NCBI GenBank assembly: GCA_026826555.1
Contig: JAKSZT010040190.1
Span: forward strand, 1,335,150-1,399,149
Direction: 5' to 3'
DNA length: 64,000 nt
DNA from: Tolypeutes matacus
Taxonomy: Eukaryota; Chordata; Mammalia; Cingulata; Chlamyphoridae
A model generated the notes under the pieces. The model saw nothing but the letters and a program-made list of their open reading frames with translations, was not told the DNA's origin and searched no databases. A program made the position numbers and the translations under genes. Within the stretch, counting starts at the first letter, position 1; each line of letters opens with the position of its first letter. This document shows, piece by piece, positions 24,561-36,974 of this stretch.

Positions 24561-24920
24561 ATGAAAGCATTTACCATGCAAAGAGGGTTTTGCAAATCAT
24601 TCTCCAAGAAACTGCAGATCCATGATTCTGGTGATCACCATGATCTTCTACACTCTCTTGAGTCTTTAAGCTACTCTTTACTTCTACAGAAGGCAACAGT
24701 GGCCAGGAGATAGACCCGTGTGACGCTGACCCTGGTCGAGCCAGGAAACATATTGATGGAGTGTTGCTTTGTAACTGTTGGGGCAAGGAGTTTGGGGGAG
24801 GTTTGTACATCTTGTTAGGATTGTTTATTGATATGAGTGAGATTGATGATTTTTTCCTGGTCTGTGAAATTCCTGGAGGACTCTGCTGTTGGACTGGCTT
24901 GTGTAGCAAGGATACACTTA

Positions 24921-25290
24921 TGGGAAGCAGATGTGGCTCAAACGATTGAGCTCCTGCCTACCACATGGGAGGTCCCTGGTTTGGTTCCCAAACCTAAAGA
25001 AGGTGAGCAAGACAGTGAGCTGACACAACAGGCTGGCGGGTCGAGATGATGCAACAAGATGACACAACAAAGAGATACAAGGAGGAAAACACAATGAGAG
25101 ACACAACAAAGCAGGGAGTGGGGGTGGGTCAAGCGATTGAGCACCTCCCTCCCACATGGGAGGTCCCAGGTTTGGTTCCGGTGCCTCCTAAAAAAAAAAA
25201 AAAAAAAAAGATGAGCACACAATGAACAGACACAGTGAGCTCAAACAATGGGGAGAAGGGGAGAAATAAATAAAATAAATCTTAAAAATA
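24921..25290 (+). mobile_element. Two-headed DAS-type SINE
   Basis: Heads at about 24923 (box A GTGGCTCAAACGATTGAG, box B GGTTTGGTTCC) and 25124 (GGGTCAAGCGATTGAG, GGTTTGGTTCC), separated by a body rich in ACACAACA. An internal A20 run and a (AATA)-rich tail follow. The ends are approximate because no clear target duplication was found. Confidence 0.82.
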
Positions 25291-26165
25291 TATATATACA
25301 TATGTGACTGGCAGGGTATAGGAAGTTCCAGCTGAGACTCCATTTAGGGCTCCTGTTTTTGAGGTGCTCCAAACACACGTCAGTGGTTTCTGATCAACGA
25401 CAGAAATTGTACCTGTACAGCTTTTATAGAGGGAAGGCAACTGGAGCTCACTTCTGGCCTCTGGGAACCTCGTGACTGAAGCAACCTTTAATTGTGATGC
25501 GTAGCCTTACTTTAATGCTGTTGATATTTTGTACCCTTTTTCTGCAATAAACTAGATTCTTGAGCATTGTCATTTTGAATACCATGAGTCTTCTTTAGCA
25601 ATGGCACCTGTCTAACTGCCACTATTAGGGTACAAGGTATTGATTTTAAAATAGAGGAGTTTTCAGAATGGGCTTAATAAAGGAAGGCTTCTTGGAGAAG
25701 TAAATGGTCAACCCAACGTTTAACAGGTGATACTTATTCAATTGATACCTAGGGAATATTTGCCTAATGCCTGACAGTTTGCTGTGTATTTTCACACACC
25801 ACGTGTTATTTACTAAATAAGAGAATAGTGAGAGCAAAAGAGAAGTAGGAAATGGAGGAAAGAACGTTCTAGCTGAAATGATAAACAAATGCTAAGTTAA
25901 AGAGAACAGTCAATAGTTGTCTTAAGTCAACGAAAGGAAGATTAAATTGCAACAGCAGGTCCCAAAAAGGTATGCCTTCATATGCTGCTTTCAGGTATTC
26001 AAGCAGCAGTATGTTTGTTCCATTGCTTTAGCAATACCTTCTTCCTATTTCACAGTGAAAAGAAAATCAATTAGAAAAGAGCTTGCACAAGCTCCCACTC
26101 ACAGCTACTTGCCCACCAGCAGCTGTGCCATGTGCTTTCCCTTCCCTCTTTAGACTGTGACCTCC
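25291..26165. other. Intergenic DNA without recognised gene
   Basis: No protein-like frame and no recognised repeat. AATAAA at about 25545 is an isolated hexamer with no associated gene. Confidence 0.4.
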
Positions 26166-26169
26166 GTGT

Positions 26170-27055
26170 TCCTATTCAAAGCCGAACGTTCTCCTCATGA
26201 ACTGGATTCTACTCCTTTTCCCCTCCTCAAAATCATCAATATTACCATTTTCTCCTCTCTTTTTGCTTCATCATTTTACTGCTGGTTCATTCCCTTACCT
26301 TCAGTATTAAAAAATGTTATAATTTCACTCATATAAAAAAACATGTATTCTCTTTTGAACTTCTGTCCATCTACCACTACCACCCCATTTCTCTACTCCT
26401 CTTTGTAGTAAAGCTCCTCAGACGATTTTATTTTCTTCACTTCCATTCCAGGCCCATCCTTTCTCTCTTATACGCACCCCCCCCCCAGGATTTCACCCTG
26501 ACCACTCTACGGAAATGACTCTTTGCAAGTTCACCAGTGATGCCCACATGACTAACTCTGTCAACATTTGGTCCTAATTTCACTTGACCAATTAGCAGCA
26601 TTTTAGACGGTTGTTCACTCGCTCCTTCTAGAAACAATTTCTGCTCCTCACTTCCAGGGTAACGCATGCCCTTGAACTTCTTGCTACCGCTCTCTGATTT
26701 CTCCTCTTCTTCCTGACCTGGACATTATGCTCGCTCTTCTCTCTGCTGGGAGCACTCTACATTGCTTCCTTGCTCCCTCGGGTCTTGGAACATACTTTCC
26801 AAGGTCTTCCTTGACTTCTTTCATTTAAAATTGCAGCCCCTCCGTATTCCCTACCACCTTCCCTGACGTTCTTATCTTGGTCACACTTATAAAGATGTTA
26901 CCATCATAAGTTTTATTCTCCTTTGTCTGCTTAGTGTCCTCTCCACTAGAATGCAGTGATTTTTGTGTAACTTGTACCTGACGCATCGTAGTATCGAGAA
27001 GAGCACCTGGCACCTAGGAGACGTTCAGTATATATTTGCTGAATGAATGACTGAG
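26170..27055 (+). mobile_element. L2 LINE, reverse transcriptase fragment to 3' end
   Basis: The region around 26575-26640 reads like the L2 reverse transcriptase (LDQLAAF*TVVHSLLLE, compared with the family's DLSAAFDTVDHSLLLE form), with a stop in place of the Asp. Downstream 26930-27055 matches the L2 3' end ('agcacctggcacctagga', 'tatatttgctgaatgaatga'). Ancient and inactive. Confidence 0.75.
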
Positions 27056-28182
27056 GATGACAAACTGAACTTAGACAAAATATAAAATAGGCGATAGTTG
27101 CCGTCAGGGTCTTTGTACCATCAAGACAACAAGGAAATGATCTGATAACCTGATGAATAAGAACTTGAGCTATCCTCTCCTAGCTCTTAATTTCAAATCA
27201 TGATGAATATGAACACATGTGAACTCACACACACAGAAGAATATATGTAATATTTATTTCTCTTGGAGGAAGAACCACGGCTAACAGATATGCAATTTTG
27301 TACAGTGGGTGGGTTCCTGAAGTTGGTTTTGCCTAAAACTCCACCTGTTCTGTTCATATAAAAGATCAATCTAAAAGGAACATGGATTAGTGAAAGGAAG
27401 AATCTATAGAGGGTAAAAATGAAATGTTTCTGCCTTTTTATTATTTAATTAGGGAGAGTATTCTGCTATTCCCATAGGAAGGCAGAAAAATTAGAATATA
27501 TTTGATCTTCTACTTTTTTATAAGCGATGTAAAAGGTGATGATGTGTTATGATGATTTTATTAAGACATAACAAAGTTTTACTCCCTTGGGATCCGACAA
27601 TCATTAGAGTGTAGAGATTTATATTTTGTCTCTTGTTGTCCTGCTCCCACTCCAAGATATTATTGGTTCTAAATCAATGTATATGTAAACAGTATAAAGA
27701 TGAGAAAAAATTATTGCAATCATTGTTCTGTGGAGAATTATTCTAAATTTATTTATAAATGTATGGTATGTTTTTACACTACTTGGACACATTCTGTAAT
27801 ATAAGATGTTTTTCAGTAGAAGACATGGGAGGTGCTAAGCCATGTGCCCCTAAATTCTGTTGTACACTGACTAAATTAATAATTCCCTTAAGAACACCAT
27901 CACCTTTAACTTAGTTTAAAAATAGGAAAACTCACATATATTATAATTTTTCTGCCTTCTTATGGGAATAGCAGAATAATCCATAATCAAAAGTAAACCA
28001 ACACCCATTCTCACAATCCCTAAATAATTGAAAACAAAATATAATTCATCTAGAAAACATATGGGTTAGGGCTCAAAAATAGGAAAACATGCACATTGTG
28101 TTTGACAACGCTCTAATTTGAGGAAAATTTGTTAGATATTTGGTATTCTTATGGAGCCTCTGGATCAACCTGAACTTTCTTA
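27056..28182. other. AT-rich intergenic DNA without recognised gene
   Basis: No coding frame or identifiable repeat seen. Includes scattered short AT palindromes and isolated poly(A) hexamers. Confidence 0.4.
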
Positions 28183-28190
28183 AAGCTTTT

Positions 28191-28405
28191 TTTTTTTTTT
28201 TGAGTTACCAGGGGCTGGGGACCCGGGACCTCATATGTGGGAAACCCGTGCTCAATCACTGAGCCACATTGACTTCCCTGAGTGGTTTTTGTTTGTTTGT
28301 TTTGCTTGTTGTTTGTTTTCTTTTTCAGGAGGAACCGGAAATCGAACCCGGGACCCTCCATGTAGGAGGTGGATACTCAACTGCTTAAGCCACATCCGCT
28401 CCCCG
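28191..28405 (-). mobile_element. Dimeric DAS-type SINE, minus strand
   Basis: Reading the minus strand, the first head starts at 28405 with GGGGAGCGGATGTGGCTTAAGC and box B GGTTCGATTTCC. The linker carries AAAC runs, and a second head has box A near 28265. The tail is the poly(T) at 28186-28200 on the plus strand. An 8-bp duplication AAGCTTTT lies at 28183-28190 and 28406-28413. The linker and second head match the copies at 7631 and 13509. Confidence 0.85.
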
Positions 28406-28413
28406 AAGCTTTT

Positions 28414-29460
28414 GAGGAAGCTTAAGTGAGAAATTTCTAAACCCATTCTTCAGCTAGTTCCTAATGATGATGCTGGAAATACTCCCAAATCTTGGAATCC
28501 TTATTTAACTTGCAGAAGTTCTAAAACAAAATTTTTCCTAGGTTATAAGAGAGGATTCTTCCCAATTGATATTTCAGTTCTGAAAAAACATGCTTGCCTT
28601 TAAAATGGACATTCATTTATTTGACAGGAACCATTCAAAACAATTCCCACTCCAATGACTGGGAGGAACTGCTATCACTACTGTTAAGTGTGAAGAAATA
28701 GATGTCCATAGAACTCCCAATCGTAAAGATTCCAACATTTCCCTAGAGTTCCTCTCACTCCTCTGCCTCTATTCAAGGTTATCCTGGTAGAATATGGGAG
28801 AGATGGAGATTAGGTAATCTTGAAAATTTTTGAGCCAGAAGACCTCTTATCCTTCTTGAGTTATTGACAAGTATTAACAAGTATGGAATATTAACAAGAA
28901 ATTCTTCCTTCTATCTAAAGCAAATACCTCATGGTCTTGCCTTATATCCTTTCTTCTTCATTCTCTATTGCCCTGGAAAGTCAAAAATAAATTTCGTAAC
29001 ACTCAGTTATATAAATGTTTCAAAATACGCAGGATTCATTGCTGTTTATGATGTTGGTGATACTAAGAGCCAGATAATTGAACAAATTATTTTGGCTCTC
29101 ATTCAGGCATTTGGCACTATACAAATACATTTGAACTTTCTGGAGAAAAAAATGTTTCTCTGCACTACTTCTAAGTTCATTTTTTTCAAATTTGTTGAGA
29201 ACCTACTAAGTTCAGACCACTGTGATAGAAGCTGGCATGGATACAGAAATGGCTGAGTGTCTACACTCATGGCTGGGATTTTGCAAAGGTAGATCACAGT
29301 TTTATCCAGAATTAGAGGCTTCCCAGTGAAGAAAGCATGACTTAGAGAGACTTGAGCAGCACATGAGTACTATCAACTCGGGAATATTGCATTTTTTCAA
29401 CCTCTGTAAACCATTGAATTCCCCATATTATGGAGGGTCTCTTTAGTCTGAAATGCCAGA
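28414..29460. other. Intergenic DNA, weak L2-like trace near 29190-29340
   Basis: No gene recognised. The stretch 'ttgttgagaacctactaagt' near 29190 resembles the minus-strand L2 3' consensus but is too short and diverged to be sure. A 130-codon open frame at 28864-29256 has no recognisable domain. Confidence 0.35.
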
Positions 29461-29467
29461 ACATTCC

Positions 29468-29473
29468 TTTATT
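29468..29473 (-). terminator. Candidate polyadenylation signal for the OR2W-like gene
   Basis: AATAAA on the minus strand about 70 nt past the stop codon, the nearest canonical hexamer. Confidence 0.4.
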
Positions 29474-29541
29474 TTCTAGGTCTAACAACATATATAAAGC
29501 ATTGGTAAAAAAAAATAATATCAAAATTTGATCACCCCTTA

Positions 29542-30483
29542 CTATACGTCTGTACCCCCTTTCCCCAGCACCTTCTTCATGGCTTTCTTAACATCTTTGT
29601 TTCTCAGGGTATAGATCAGAGGATTAACACTGGGAGTGACAATTGTGTAGAAAAGAGTAAGGAACTTGCCCTGGTCCTGGGAATAAGTGTTTGCTGGCTG
29701 GAGGTACATGTATATGATCGTACCATAAAAGAGAGAGACAACAATGAGATGGGAGCTACAAGTATTGAAGGTTTTCTTCCGCCCAGCGGCTGACTTGATC
29801 CTAAGCACTGCCTGTAGGATGAAACCGTAAGAGATAAGGATGAGAACCAGTGGTGCCAGGATGATAAAGATTGCCAAGGCAAAAGCTAGTGCCTCAAGGG
29901 CCATGGTGTCCACACAGGCCAGGCCAATCAGTGCTGGCATCTCACAGAGAAAGTGGTCCACCCTCTGGTGCCCACAGCGGGGTAACATCAGCGTCTGGGG
30001 TGCCATTATGAGAGAATTGCCAAAGCCGCTCAGCCATGCCACCGAAGCCAGCTGCCCACAGAGACGTGGGTGCATGATGACGGTGTAGTGCAGGGGCTTG
30101 CAGACCGCGGCGTAACGGTCGTATGCCATGACCGCCAGGAGGACACACTCCACCCCTCCCAGGGCCAGGACGAAGTAGAGCTGGATGGCACAACCCATAT
30201 AGCTGATGGTCTTATCTGGACCCCAAAGGTTGTAGAGCATCTGAGGGATAGAGCCTGTGGTGAAACACATGTCTAGGAATGAGAGGTTGGCCAAAAAGAA
30301 ATACATTGGGGTATGCAGCTGGGAATCCAGAGCTGAAAGCAAAATGATGGTCATGTTGCCCAGAAGAGTCAGCAGATAAAAAGAGAGGACAACCACAAAG
30401 AGGATCAGCTCCAGGTGGGGACGGTCAGAGAAGCCCACCAGGATGAAGCCTTCAAAAGAACTTGTATTGTCTTTTTCCGTCAT
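29542..30483 (-). CDS. OR2W: Olfactory receptor, OR2W family, intact
   Basis: Class II odorant receptor with an uninterrupted 313-codon frame ending in TAG at 29542-29544. Landmarks counted from the chosen Met: sequon N6-T-S; TM1 GN at 42-43; LHTPMY at 56-61; [10 protein letters not shown] at 119-128 (A-A-V instead of V-A-I); cysteines C98 and C180; SY at 218-219; [10 protein letters not shown] at 237-246; [12 protein letters not shown] at 284-295. The open frame runs 47 codons further upstream, but that extension crosses a strong splice acceptor and is unlike any OR N-terminus. An in-frame Met at 30495, four codons upstream and also inside the exon, is an alternative start. The residues around the second extracellular loop (CGH...[12 protein letters not shown]) and SYMGCAIQL are OR2W-like. 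It lies 22.8 kb from the OR2B-like gene in the same orientation. Orthology to a particular human OR2W gene or pseudogene is not settled. Confidence 0.93.
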   Translation of the reverse strand: MTEKDNTSSFEGFILVGFSDRPHLELILFVVVLSFYLLTLLGNMTIILLSALDSQLHTPMYFFLANLSFLDMCFTTGSIPQMLYNLWGPDKTISYMGCAIQLYFVLALGGVECVLLAVMAYDRYAAVCKPLHYTVIMHPRLCGQLASVAWLSGFGNSLIMAPQTLMLPRCGHQRVDHFLCEMPALIGLACVDTMALEALAFALAIFIILAPLVLILISYGFILQAVLRIKSAAGRKKTFNTCSSHLIVVSLFYGTIIYMYLQPANTYSQDQGKFLTLFYTIVTPSVNPLIYTLRNKDVKKAMKKVLGKGGTDV

Positions 30484-30500
30484 CTGTGACCACATATTAC

Positions 30501-30515
30501 CTGTTGGGAGAAAGA
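30501..30515 (-). promoter_or_regulatory. Predicted splice acceptor of the OR2W-like coding exon
   Basis: On the minus strand ATCTTTCTCCCAACAG gives a pyrimidine tract and AG at 30502-30501. The exon would start at 30500, 17 nt before the preferred ATG at 30483 and 5 nt before the alternative ATG at 30495. It explains why the upstream in-frame extension should not be treated as coding. Confidence 0.7.
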
Positions 30516-30519
30516 TCAG

Positions 30520-32220
30520 TATCTGAGAAGAACATAGATGTAATTCCCCAAACACAAGGGCTGTAAAATGGTGTAAAGGAGCAGCCTTCCTTGAAAACGC
30601 TGGATGCCTGACCCAGAGTTTCACTAGCTACTGTTTAAATCATTTGGTCTGAGGAGCACACAGTATCCAGGGTTTTTGGGTCTCTTGGTGGTGATTATTT
30701 ACCAATATTTTGCTCTTTTCAACTTGGCAAGATATAAAAAATTCTGTCAGAAGCTGATTGTTTTCTAAATTTACACTTTTACTTTTTATGGGGTGGTATC
30801 AATTTCTCCTAGTCATATATAATCTAAATCAGAGACCAAGCTTGCTGTTAGGTGAAACCTAGTTCTAAGTACTATCTCATCAACACTGGAAAACCTAGGG
30901 TCATATCCAAATCAACAGCTTACAAGCGATCAAGCAAATGTTAGGGAGAAGATGACTTCCTTATTGATTATATTCATACGTCTGATTTCATCCATTATTG
31001 TTATTGGACCATAACCCTAACATACATCAGGAAAGAGAATTAATAGTTTCATCATCACCTCATTACCCGCCCCCCCATACTCATCCTGTCCTAAACCTCT
31101 GTGATAAAATATGTTTTACATTGATGAAGTATATTTTAACTCTGTGATTGGGTGACTTTTCTGAAGGTTTTCCTGTAAAGATGAAATTGATAGAAATGAA
31201 GCAATTCCCAGAACTTATTCCCAATGGAACTGTTATCCAGCGTTTTTAAATAGCCTTTCCTTTCCTCTTATTCACATTTCATTCTCACAAAGCACTCCAC
31301 TTCCAGGAAGCCTGATTATTTTATGTTATCTGTCCCTTATAATCCCATAGAACTGAAAGCTTTTGAGTGTTCTATGATCCTTTGCACTTGCAATTAAGTT
31401 ATTTTGGCACTGGTTTCCTGTCTTAGGGTACAAGTGCTGTATAATGTAAATTACCCAAGGGCAGAGTCCATATCTACTAATATTTTTGCACATTTTCTTA
31501 AGTAGTTAATAAAAAGTAACAGGGTTGTGACTCACTTTAATTAAAAGGAAACATATTTATTTCTCAGGTGCATTGGAGCACAAAATAGAATTCAAATCTA
31601 CTGCTCTAAATATGCTTGGCCATAATTAAATCATGATGTGGCATGTATTCCCAACAACAGCTTTAAGATTTCATATATAAACATTTTGGCACTTATTAGA
31701 ACTTAAAGGATTGTCAAGGTCATCACTGCAGAGGCTATAACAAGTCTCTTTTGTGGTGATGACTGGATGTGATAAATGGGTAATATGCAATATACATCTA
31801 GGCAGATAGACAATCCCCAAATTTAATAACCGAGGGTCATCACACACCATCAAGCCAGCATTGTTAGTGAAATGGAAATTTAGAAAAGTGATACTATGTA
31901 ATGATTTAGAAAGAACCCACAGGTATATATAAGTTTAAAATGAACTGGTGACAGCGGTTGCCTCTAGAGGGGAAATTGGATCAAAAACTGGAATTTTCTC
32001 TGTAACTATGTTTTATTTCTTTAAAAATAGCTGGGAAGAAATATCTCCATTAAAGTATAGCTATTAATTCTGAATGATGGCGTCCGAATGGGGTATGTGT
32101 GGATGTGTTTTTCTATTAGTCTTTGTACATTTCTTTCTGTTTTAATTATCTTAACATTTAAAAGAGAAAATAATAAAGAGCAAGAATTACAATGGCTTGA
32201 ATGTTAATGTGGCTAATATT
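30520..32220. other. Region upstream of the OR2W-like gene, no gene recognised
   Basis: Would contain the gene's leader intron and possibly its promoter. I could not locate a leader exon, and no strong TATA or CpG island is seen, as is usual for OR promoters. Confidence 0.35.
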
Positions 32221-32224
32221 TATG

Positions 32225-32415
32225 AATTTGTCATGAGTAGGCACCAGTGTTGACACTTTGACGTAGCTCATCTCATTTCCTTCTCAGAGCAGCCCCGGGA
32301 GGCTGGCAGTCTCCTTATTCTCTATTACAGAATAAGCCAGTGAGGCCAAGAGAGTGGAAACAAGACTGCAGTTCCATTCCAGAGACCACGCCATTAACTA
32401 CAACTCTAATTGTAG
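32225..32415 (-). mobile_element. MIR-family SINE, minus strand
   Basis: 'aggcaccagtgttgacactt', 'agctcatctcatttccttctcagagcagcc' and 'ttacagaataagccagtgaggccaagagag' follow the reversed MIR consensus in order. Diverged. Confidence 0.6.
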
Positions 32416-32419
32416 AGTC

Positions 32420-35400
32420 AGGCAGCACAATAATTGTACTGAATCTGCATGTAAAGAAACGAAGTAAGTTGTAAAATTGAGGCTGCAGCTCAAAGTTTAA
32501 TATAAAGAGTATTATTACTTATAAGTTGATGAAAGCAAGTAGCTGTCATGGTATTGTGAGCAAAGATATGGCCAAACAGTTGTTTGTATTCGGAAAAGAA
32601 GAAATTGGGTTCAGAAACCGACAGAATGAGTCTAAGCCCGTGTCGTGGGGCCCTACGGGCAGGGAGTGCCGGGGCAGTTTTGATTGACGATGGAGTGACA
32701 GCACCTCTGACAATCTCACTTCAGAGTTAACACACTCGGGATTTTCCTAATGTGTATGAATGTTTGTCAACCATAAAGTGCAGCACAAATCCAAGTTGTT
32801 GTATATTATTTTTCTCGTTTTTCAAATCAGCCAAAGGACTCATAAAGTATGAGATCACTCAGCCTGGATTGTCGCATGGATTTCTCATTCTGATTCAAAG
32901 TTTTCCTGGTGGTTAAATCGTCTATTCACGGTCTGCCTTTCTCCTCATTTTATCACATCAGTATTCAGTCACTTCTCTTCTTGACCAAACCTTCTCTTTA
33001 TGAGGGCTGCATTCTTGCATCTCTGCCTGTGATTGCACTTTAAATAACTAAATGACTAATTCCCTTGATTGCCAAGAATATTGCTCTAAATGTTATGTGA
33101 GTTTATCCTTATCTGATTTCTAAACACAGTGACATGACAGTTTCCTCACAAGAGCCATGAACATTAATTATTTAATTGTAGTGTCTGATGTATGGCTATG
33201 GCATTTGTTTTCATGTTCTGGAAAACAAGACAAATTTGTCCATCCTCTGTGTCTTCTGAAACCCTGACTGGTAATTTGCTTTTTGCAAGATTAAAAAAAA
33301 AAAAATCAATCAAATAATGCCCCAATATTAACTATTATCTAATTTGATTTACAAAAAGCCAGAATAGGGATTTACTGCTTAGAATGGTTGGAGGAATGGA
33401 TTTTTGCGTCCCACGATTAGGAGATGGGTAGGCACTTCATAGTCAGACAAATTGCTCTTCCTTTGCCAAATGCAACATGAGGTCCATGCAAAGCCATAGG
33501 AAACCCAGGAGACCATTTTACAAGCTTCTTTCTTTGACTCTCCAAGTTGCAGTTCAAAATCCCAGTGTCAATAATCAACACACAATTAGAGCCCATTATT
33601 CAATGTACTTTCTTGTGATGCGGGACTATAATCAGTATTTTTATTCTTAAGATTTTCCAATTCAGTAGATCCCACCACTCTCTAAATTCATGTTTTGAAT
33701 TGGTGAGTTCTACAGCTTTGTTATAGAATGAGTGATATTAAAACACAACCTTTAAAATTAGTCAAGCCTAGGTTAAGTACATAGACATTTAGACTGAGAA
33801 CTATTTGTGTAATCAGTTTATTGCCCATGATTCAACAATAGTTTAGGTTCTTAAAAAAAATCCATGATTGGGTAACTTAGAGTTCTGAGTCACATTTCTG
33901 CCTACACAGGAGCTTTAACTCACCAAATTTGACCGCAACCTCAGAAATGCCATGTCCACGTTTCCCTTCTCTTTCTTGCAACTTCACTTAGAGGTCCAGG
34001 TGGGATGACCAGAGCGAAGGCAAGGAGAGGAGCAAGATGACATTTAGGAAATCTATGAGAAAAGACAGGAGATAAAGAGAAAACAGGGCCCTACAGAAGT
34101 GAATCTAGATCAATGAAGAGAGTGTTGATGAGCAAACGGTAGTCATACCAGATGTTTGAGGCCCCAAGCATCCACATACCCCACCTCCCAACCCCAGACA
34201 AAGAGCAGCATGGGGGAAGCTGACGTTTCTCTGAATTACTCGTAGCACTTAAAGATCAAAGGATTCAAGTTTGAAAAGGAAGAATTTTTTATGGGTTTCA
34301 GAGCTGATGTATGATTGGATATTTCCTTTTCTTCTCCACCCTATGGAATAAAACTTTTTTTCAAAAAGTCCCTTAGCTAATTATATCTAACAAAGGCTTG
34401 GAGAGTGTGGTCCCAGAAGGAATATGACTCGTCCCAACGCGTGCGTGTACACACACACGCAAACACACACACACAGTATACAGATTCACCCAAGAGGAAG
34501 ATTGAGAGAGGGCACCAAATCTTCCTCACTGCCCATTTCCTTCATGAAGACCAGAGGCATTAGGGATGGAAAGCGTCTACCTCATACTCAGAATTCAGAA
34601 GAGAACCTCGAGTGGAGGGAGAGCTGTTCCACCAGCTACGTGTGCCGTGGTTTCCTGCTGGGATGTATGTCCTCTACTATGCTTAGTGCCTGCAGGGCAA
34701 AGAAATGCTATTCTTTACCCTGTTTTTCACATTAGATTTTCTATGCAATTGTAAAGTCCACAAAAATAAAGCTTAACTTGAATATTTTCTATTTAAGACT
34801 GATACATATCAAGAGAAGGAGAGCAAATGAAGGAAGGAAAAGATAGGCTTTGATTTTTAAAGTTAATGCAAAAAGAAAACTAGCTCCAAAATATGAAGAC
34901 AATTTAATTTTCATTTGTCCAGTTTGGTGCAAAAATCATTAAAACTATCTCACAAAAGTTACTATTCATCTGACTGACAAATGACTTAAACTAAGTCATT
35001 AGTATTAATTCATAGGTTTTGGATTCTAAAAAAGACAAACAACAGGATGCATGTTCCATTTCAGATCATTTTACAGTGAACAAAATAGTAACATCTGCAT
35101 CTCAAAGGCATGTTTTCTATATTTAGCTATCAAAGACTTTTAAGGTAGATGAATCTCACATTTCACTTCTACAGCCAGATATTTTGATTCACATGAGATA
35201 TTACTTATGAAGGTGATTTTCACACTTAAATATTATCCAAATTTTAATGATCATTGTTATTATTATTTATAGCCTATACTCTGTTATCTTCAATGACCAT
35301 TTCCAGGCATTTCTGTCAAGTAAAAGCAGAAAATATCTGGTCATTCATCAAATATTAATTTTTAAATATAAACATTATATTCAAAAGTCATAAAATGTAA

Positions 35401-36215
35401 TCTTAATACCACTAATTGTGCTGTTGGATATGCAATATATTAGCTAGAAACAATAATATTATCGTCTACTTTAATTTAGAAACAAATGACATACAGTGAT
35501 TTTTTTTCTGTCAATAGATATTAAAATACATGTATGAGCAGTCAAAAGTGATCAGTGCTCATACTGCGTCCCGACAAACTTCTTGGCACTGTCACTGAGC
35601 CATTCCCCTGAGAGTAGCTTCTCGTACTTTGTGAGACTCAGTTATTAGCTTCTATCACTATTTCTGCAGCTAACATCTTTCTTACAGAAACGAGGGAGAA
35701 ATACTTAGAGAATTTAATGCTCTCAGGAATTTCCTATCTGAGATAATGAGTCCACCTGAGAGATAAAAAAGATGAGGTCCTCATGGGGCAGTTAACTCAA
35801 TGAAGGATGAGGGTTTTTAGCAAAAGAAGAAAATTTAGAAGCAATCTTCAAAAAAAATTTTTTTTTGCGACATCACTTCTATCCCTCTTGCTCACACGTG
35901 GCGTATCACCGCCCCTAACACACAACAATTTCATTCAAAGCCTCGTATCTAAGGCTTGGAACTAGTATATTTGTGAAAAAGCTACTTTTTGTGTGTGTGA
36001 TGTAAAAATATACAATCAAAGGGTTATGAGTGATTGCAAGAAATTCTTCCCAGCCTATTTACCATATGACTCAATATATTTGTTAGATGGCATCATAGAC
36101 TGTCTTAAGGAAAAAAAAAATGAACTCTGTCGGCCATCTTCCCCATCAAATGGAATTTTATTTACGTAAATTATCTTTTATTACAATTTAATCTAATTAT
36201 TATCACTGTGGCTTT
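32420..36215. other. Largely unmatched AT-rich DNA
   Basis: Nearly 4 kb with no coding frame and no repeat I can name, except a short (CA)n tract at 34448-34474. This is the longest block without obvious transposable elements, so it is a fair place to look for conserved non-coding sequence. Confidence 0.4.
34448..34474 (+). repeat. (CA)n microsatellite
   Basis: Interrupted run of CA dinucleotides. Confidence 0.85.
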
Positions 36216-36219
36216 TGGG

Positions 36220-36545
36220 GAAGTGAAGAGTAGATTATTTATAACACTTTCATCACGCGCATTCATAAAATTTATATTTGAATGTGGTTAAAAAGGGAAA
36301 CTTTAAGTTGTTTATGTGTTACTAGAATAAAAAATTTAAAAAGAACACCACAAGATTGTACAATGCAAATAATGAACCCTAATGTATAATTAACAAGATA
36401 ATATTTTTTCATCAATTTGCAAAGTATTAATAATAGGGAAAACTGGGGGTGGGGAGTATATGGGAACTCTTTTCTGGATGATTTTTCTCTAAACCTAGAA
36501 CTTCTCTAATTTAAAAAATTATTACAAAAAAAAAACAAACAAACA
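36220..36545 (+). mobile_element. L1/HAL1-type LINE 3' end
   Basis: Parallels 8270-8675 ('aatgtggttaaaaaggg', 'agtattaataatagggaaaa', 'tatatgggaactcttttctggatgattttt', 'aaacctagaacttctctaat') and ends in an A/C-rich tail. Confidence 0.55.
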
Positions 36546-36553
36546 AAAAACAC

Positions 36554-36875
36554 ACTCCACCCAACAGCAGGAGAGTACATTCTTTCAAGTGCACACAGAA
36601 CAGTTATCACAACACACCATGTTCTGGCCTATAAAACCTATTTCAATATATTTGAAAGGATTCAAGTCATATAACATATGCTCTCTGAAAACAGTGAAAT
36701 GAAATAAGATAGCAACAAGAGAAAGACATCTGGAAAATCTCCAAATTCCCAAATATTTGGAAATTAATACACACTTCTAAATAACAAAAGTAACAAATGA
36801 AAAATTAGAGTGGAACTGAGAAAGTATTTTGAATTGAATGAAAAGGAAAATACAACACATTAATATTGAGACGTG
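36554..36875 (+). mobile_element. L1 ORF2 fragment
   Basis: Corresponds to the endonuclease/linker part of L1 ORF2: 'cacccaacagcaggagagtac', 'ttcaagtgcacacagaacag', 'ttggaaattaatacacactt'. Comparable to 18410-18620 of the long L1. Frame broken. Confidence 0.65.
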
Positions 36876-36890
36876 CTGACCTCTCTTTTT

Positions 36891-36960
36891 GTGTGTGCAT
36901 ATATATATTTTTTATTTATGGATAGCAGGCACTTATCCACTGAGCTACACCCACTCCCCC
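36891..36960 (-). mobile_element. SINE head-only fragment, minus strand
   Basis: On the minus strand GGGGGAGTGGGTGTAGCTCAGTGGATAAGTGCC is a tRNA-like 5' head that passes directly to an AT-rich tail. Similar sequences flank it (CTGACCTCTCTTTTT at 36876 and CTGACTTTCTCTTTC from 36960), consistent with a diverged target duplication. Confidence 0.6.
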
Positions 36961-36974
36961 TGACTTTCTCTTTC

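Noticed and set aside
28864..29256. 130-codon open frame downstream of the OR2W-like gene
   Set aside because: AT-rich, with no domain, signal peptide or membrane pattern typical of a gene.
29840..30276. Plus-strand open frames antisense to the OR2W-like gene
   Set aside because: Shadow frames of a conserved receptor, with no independent support.
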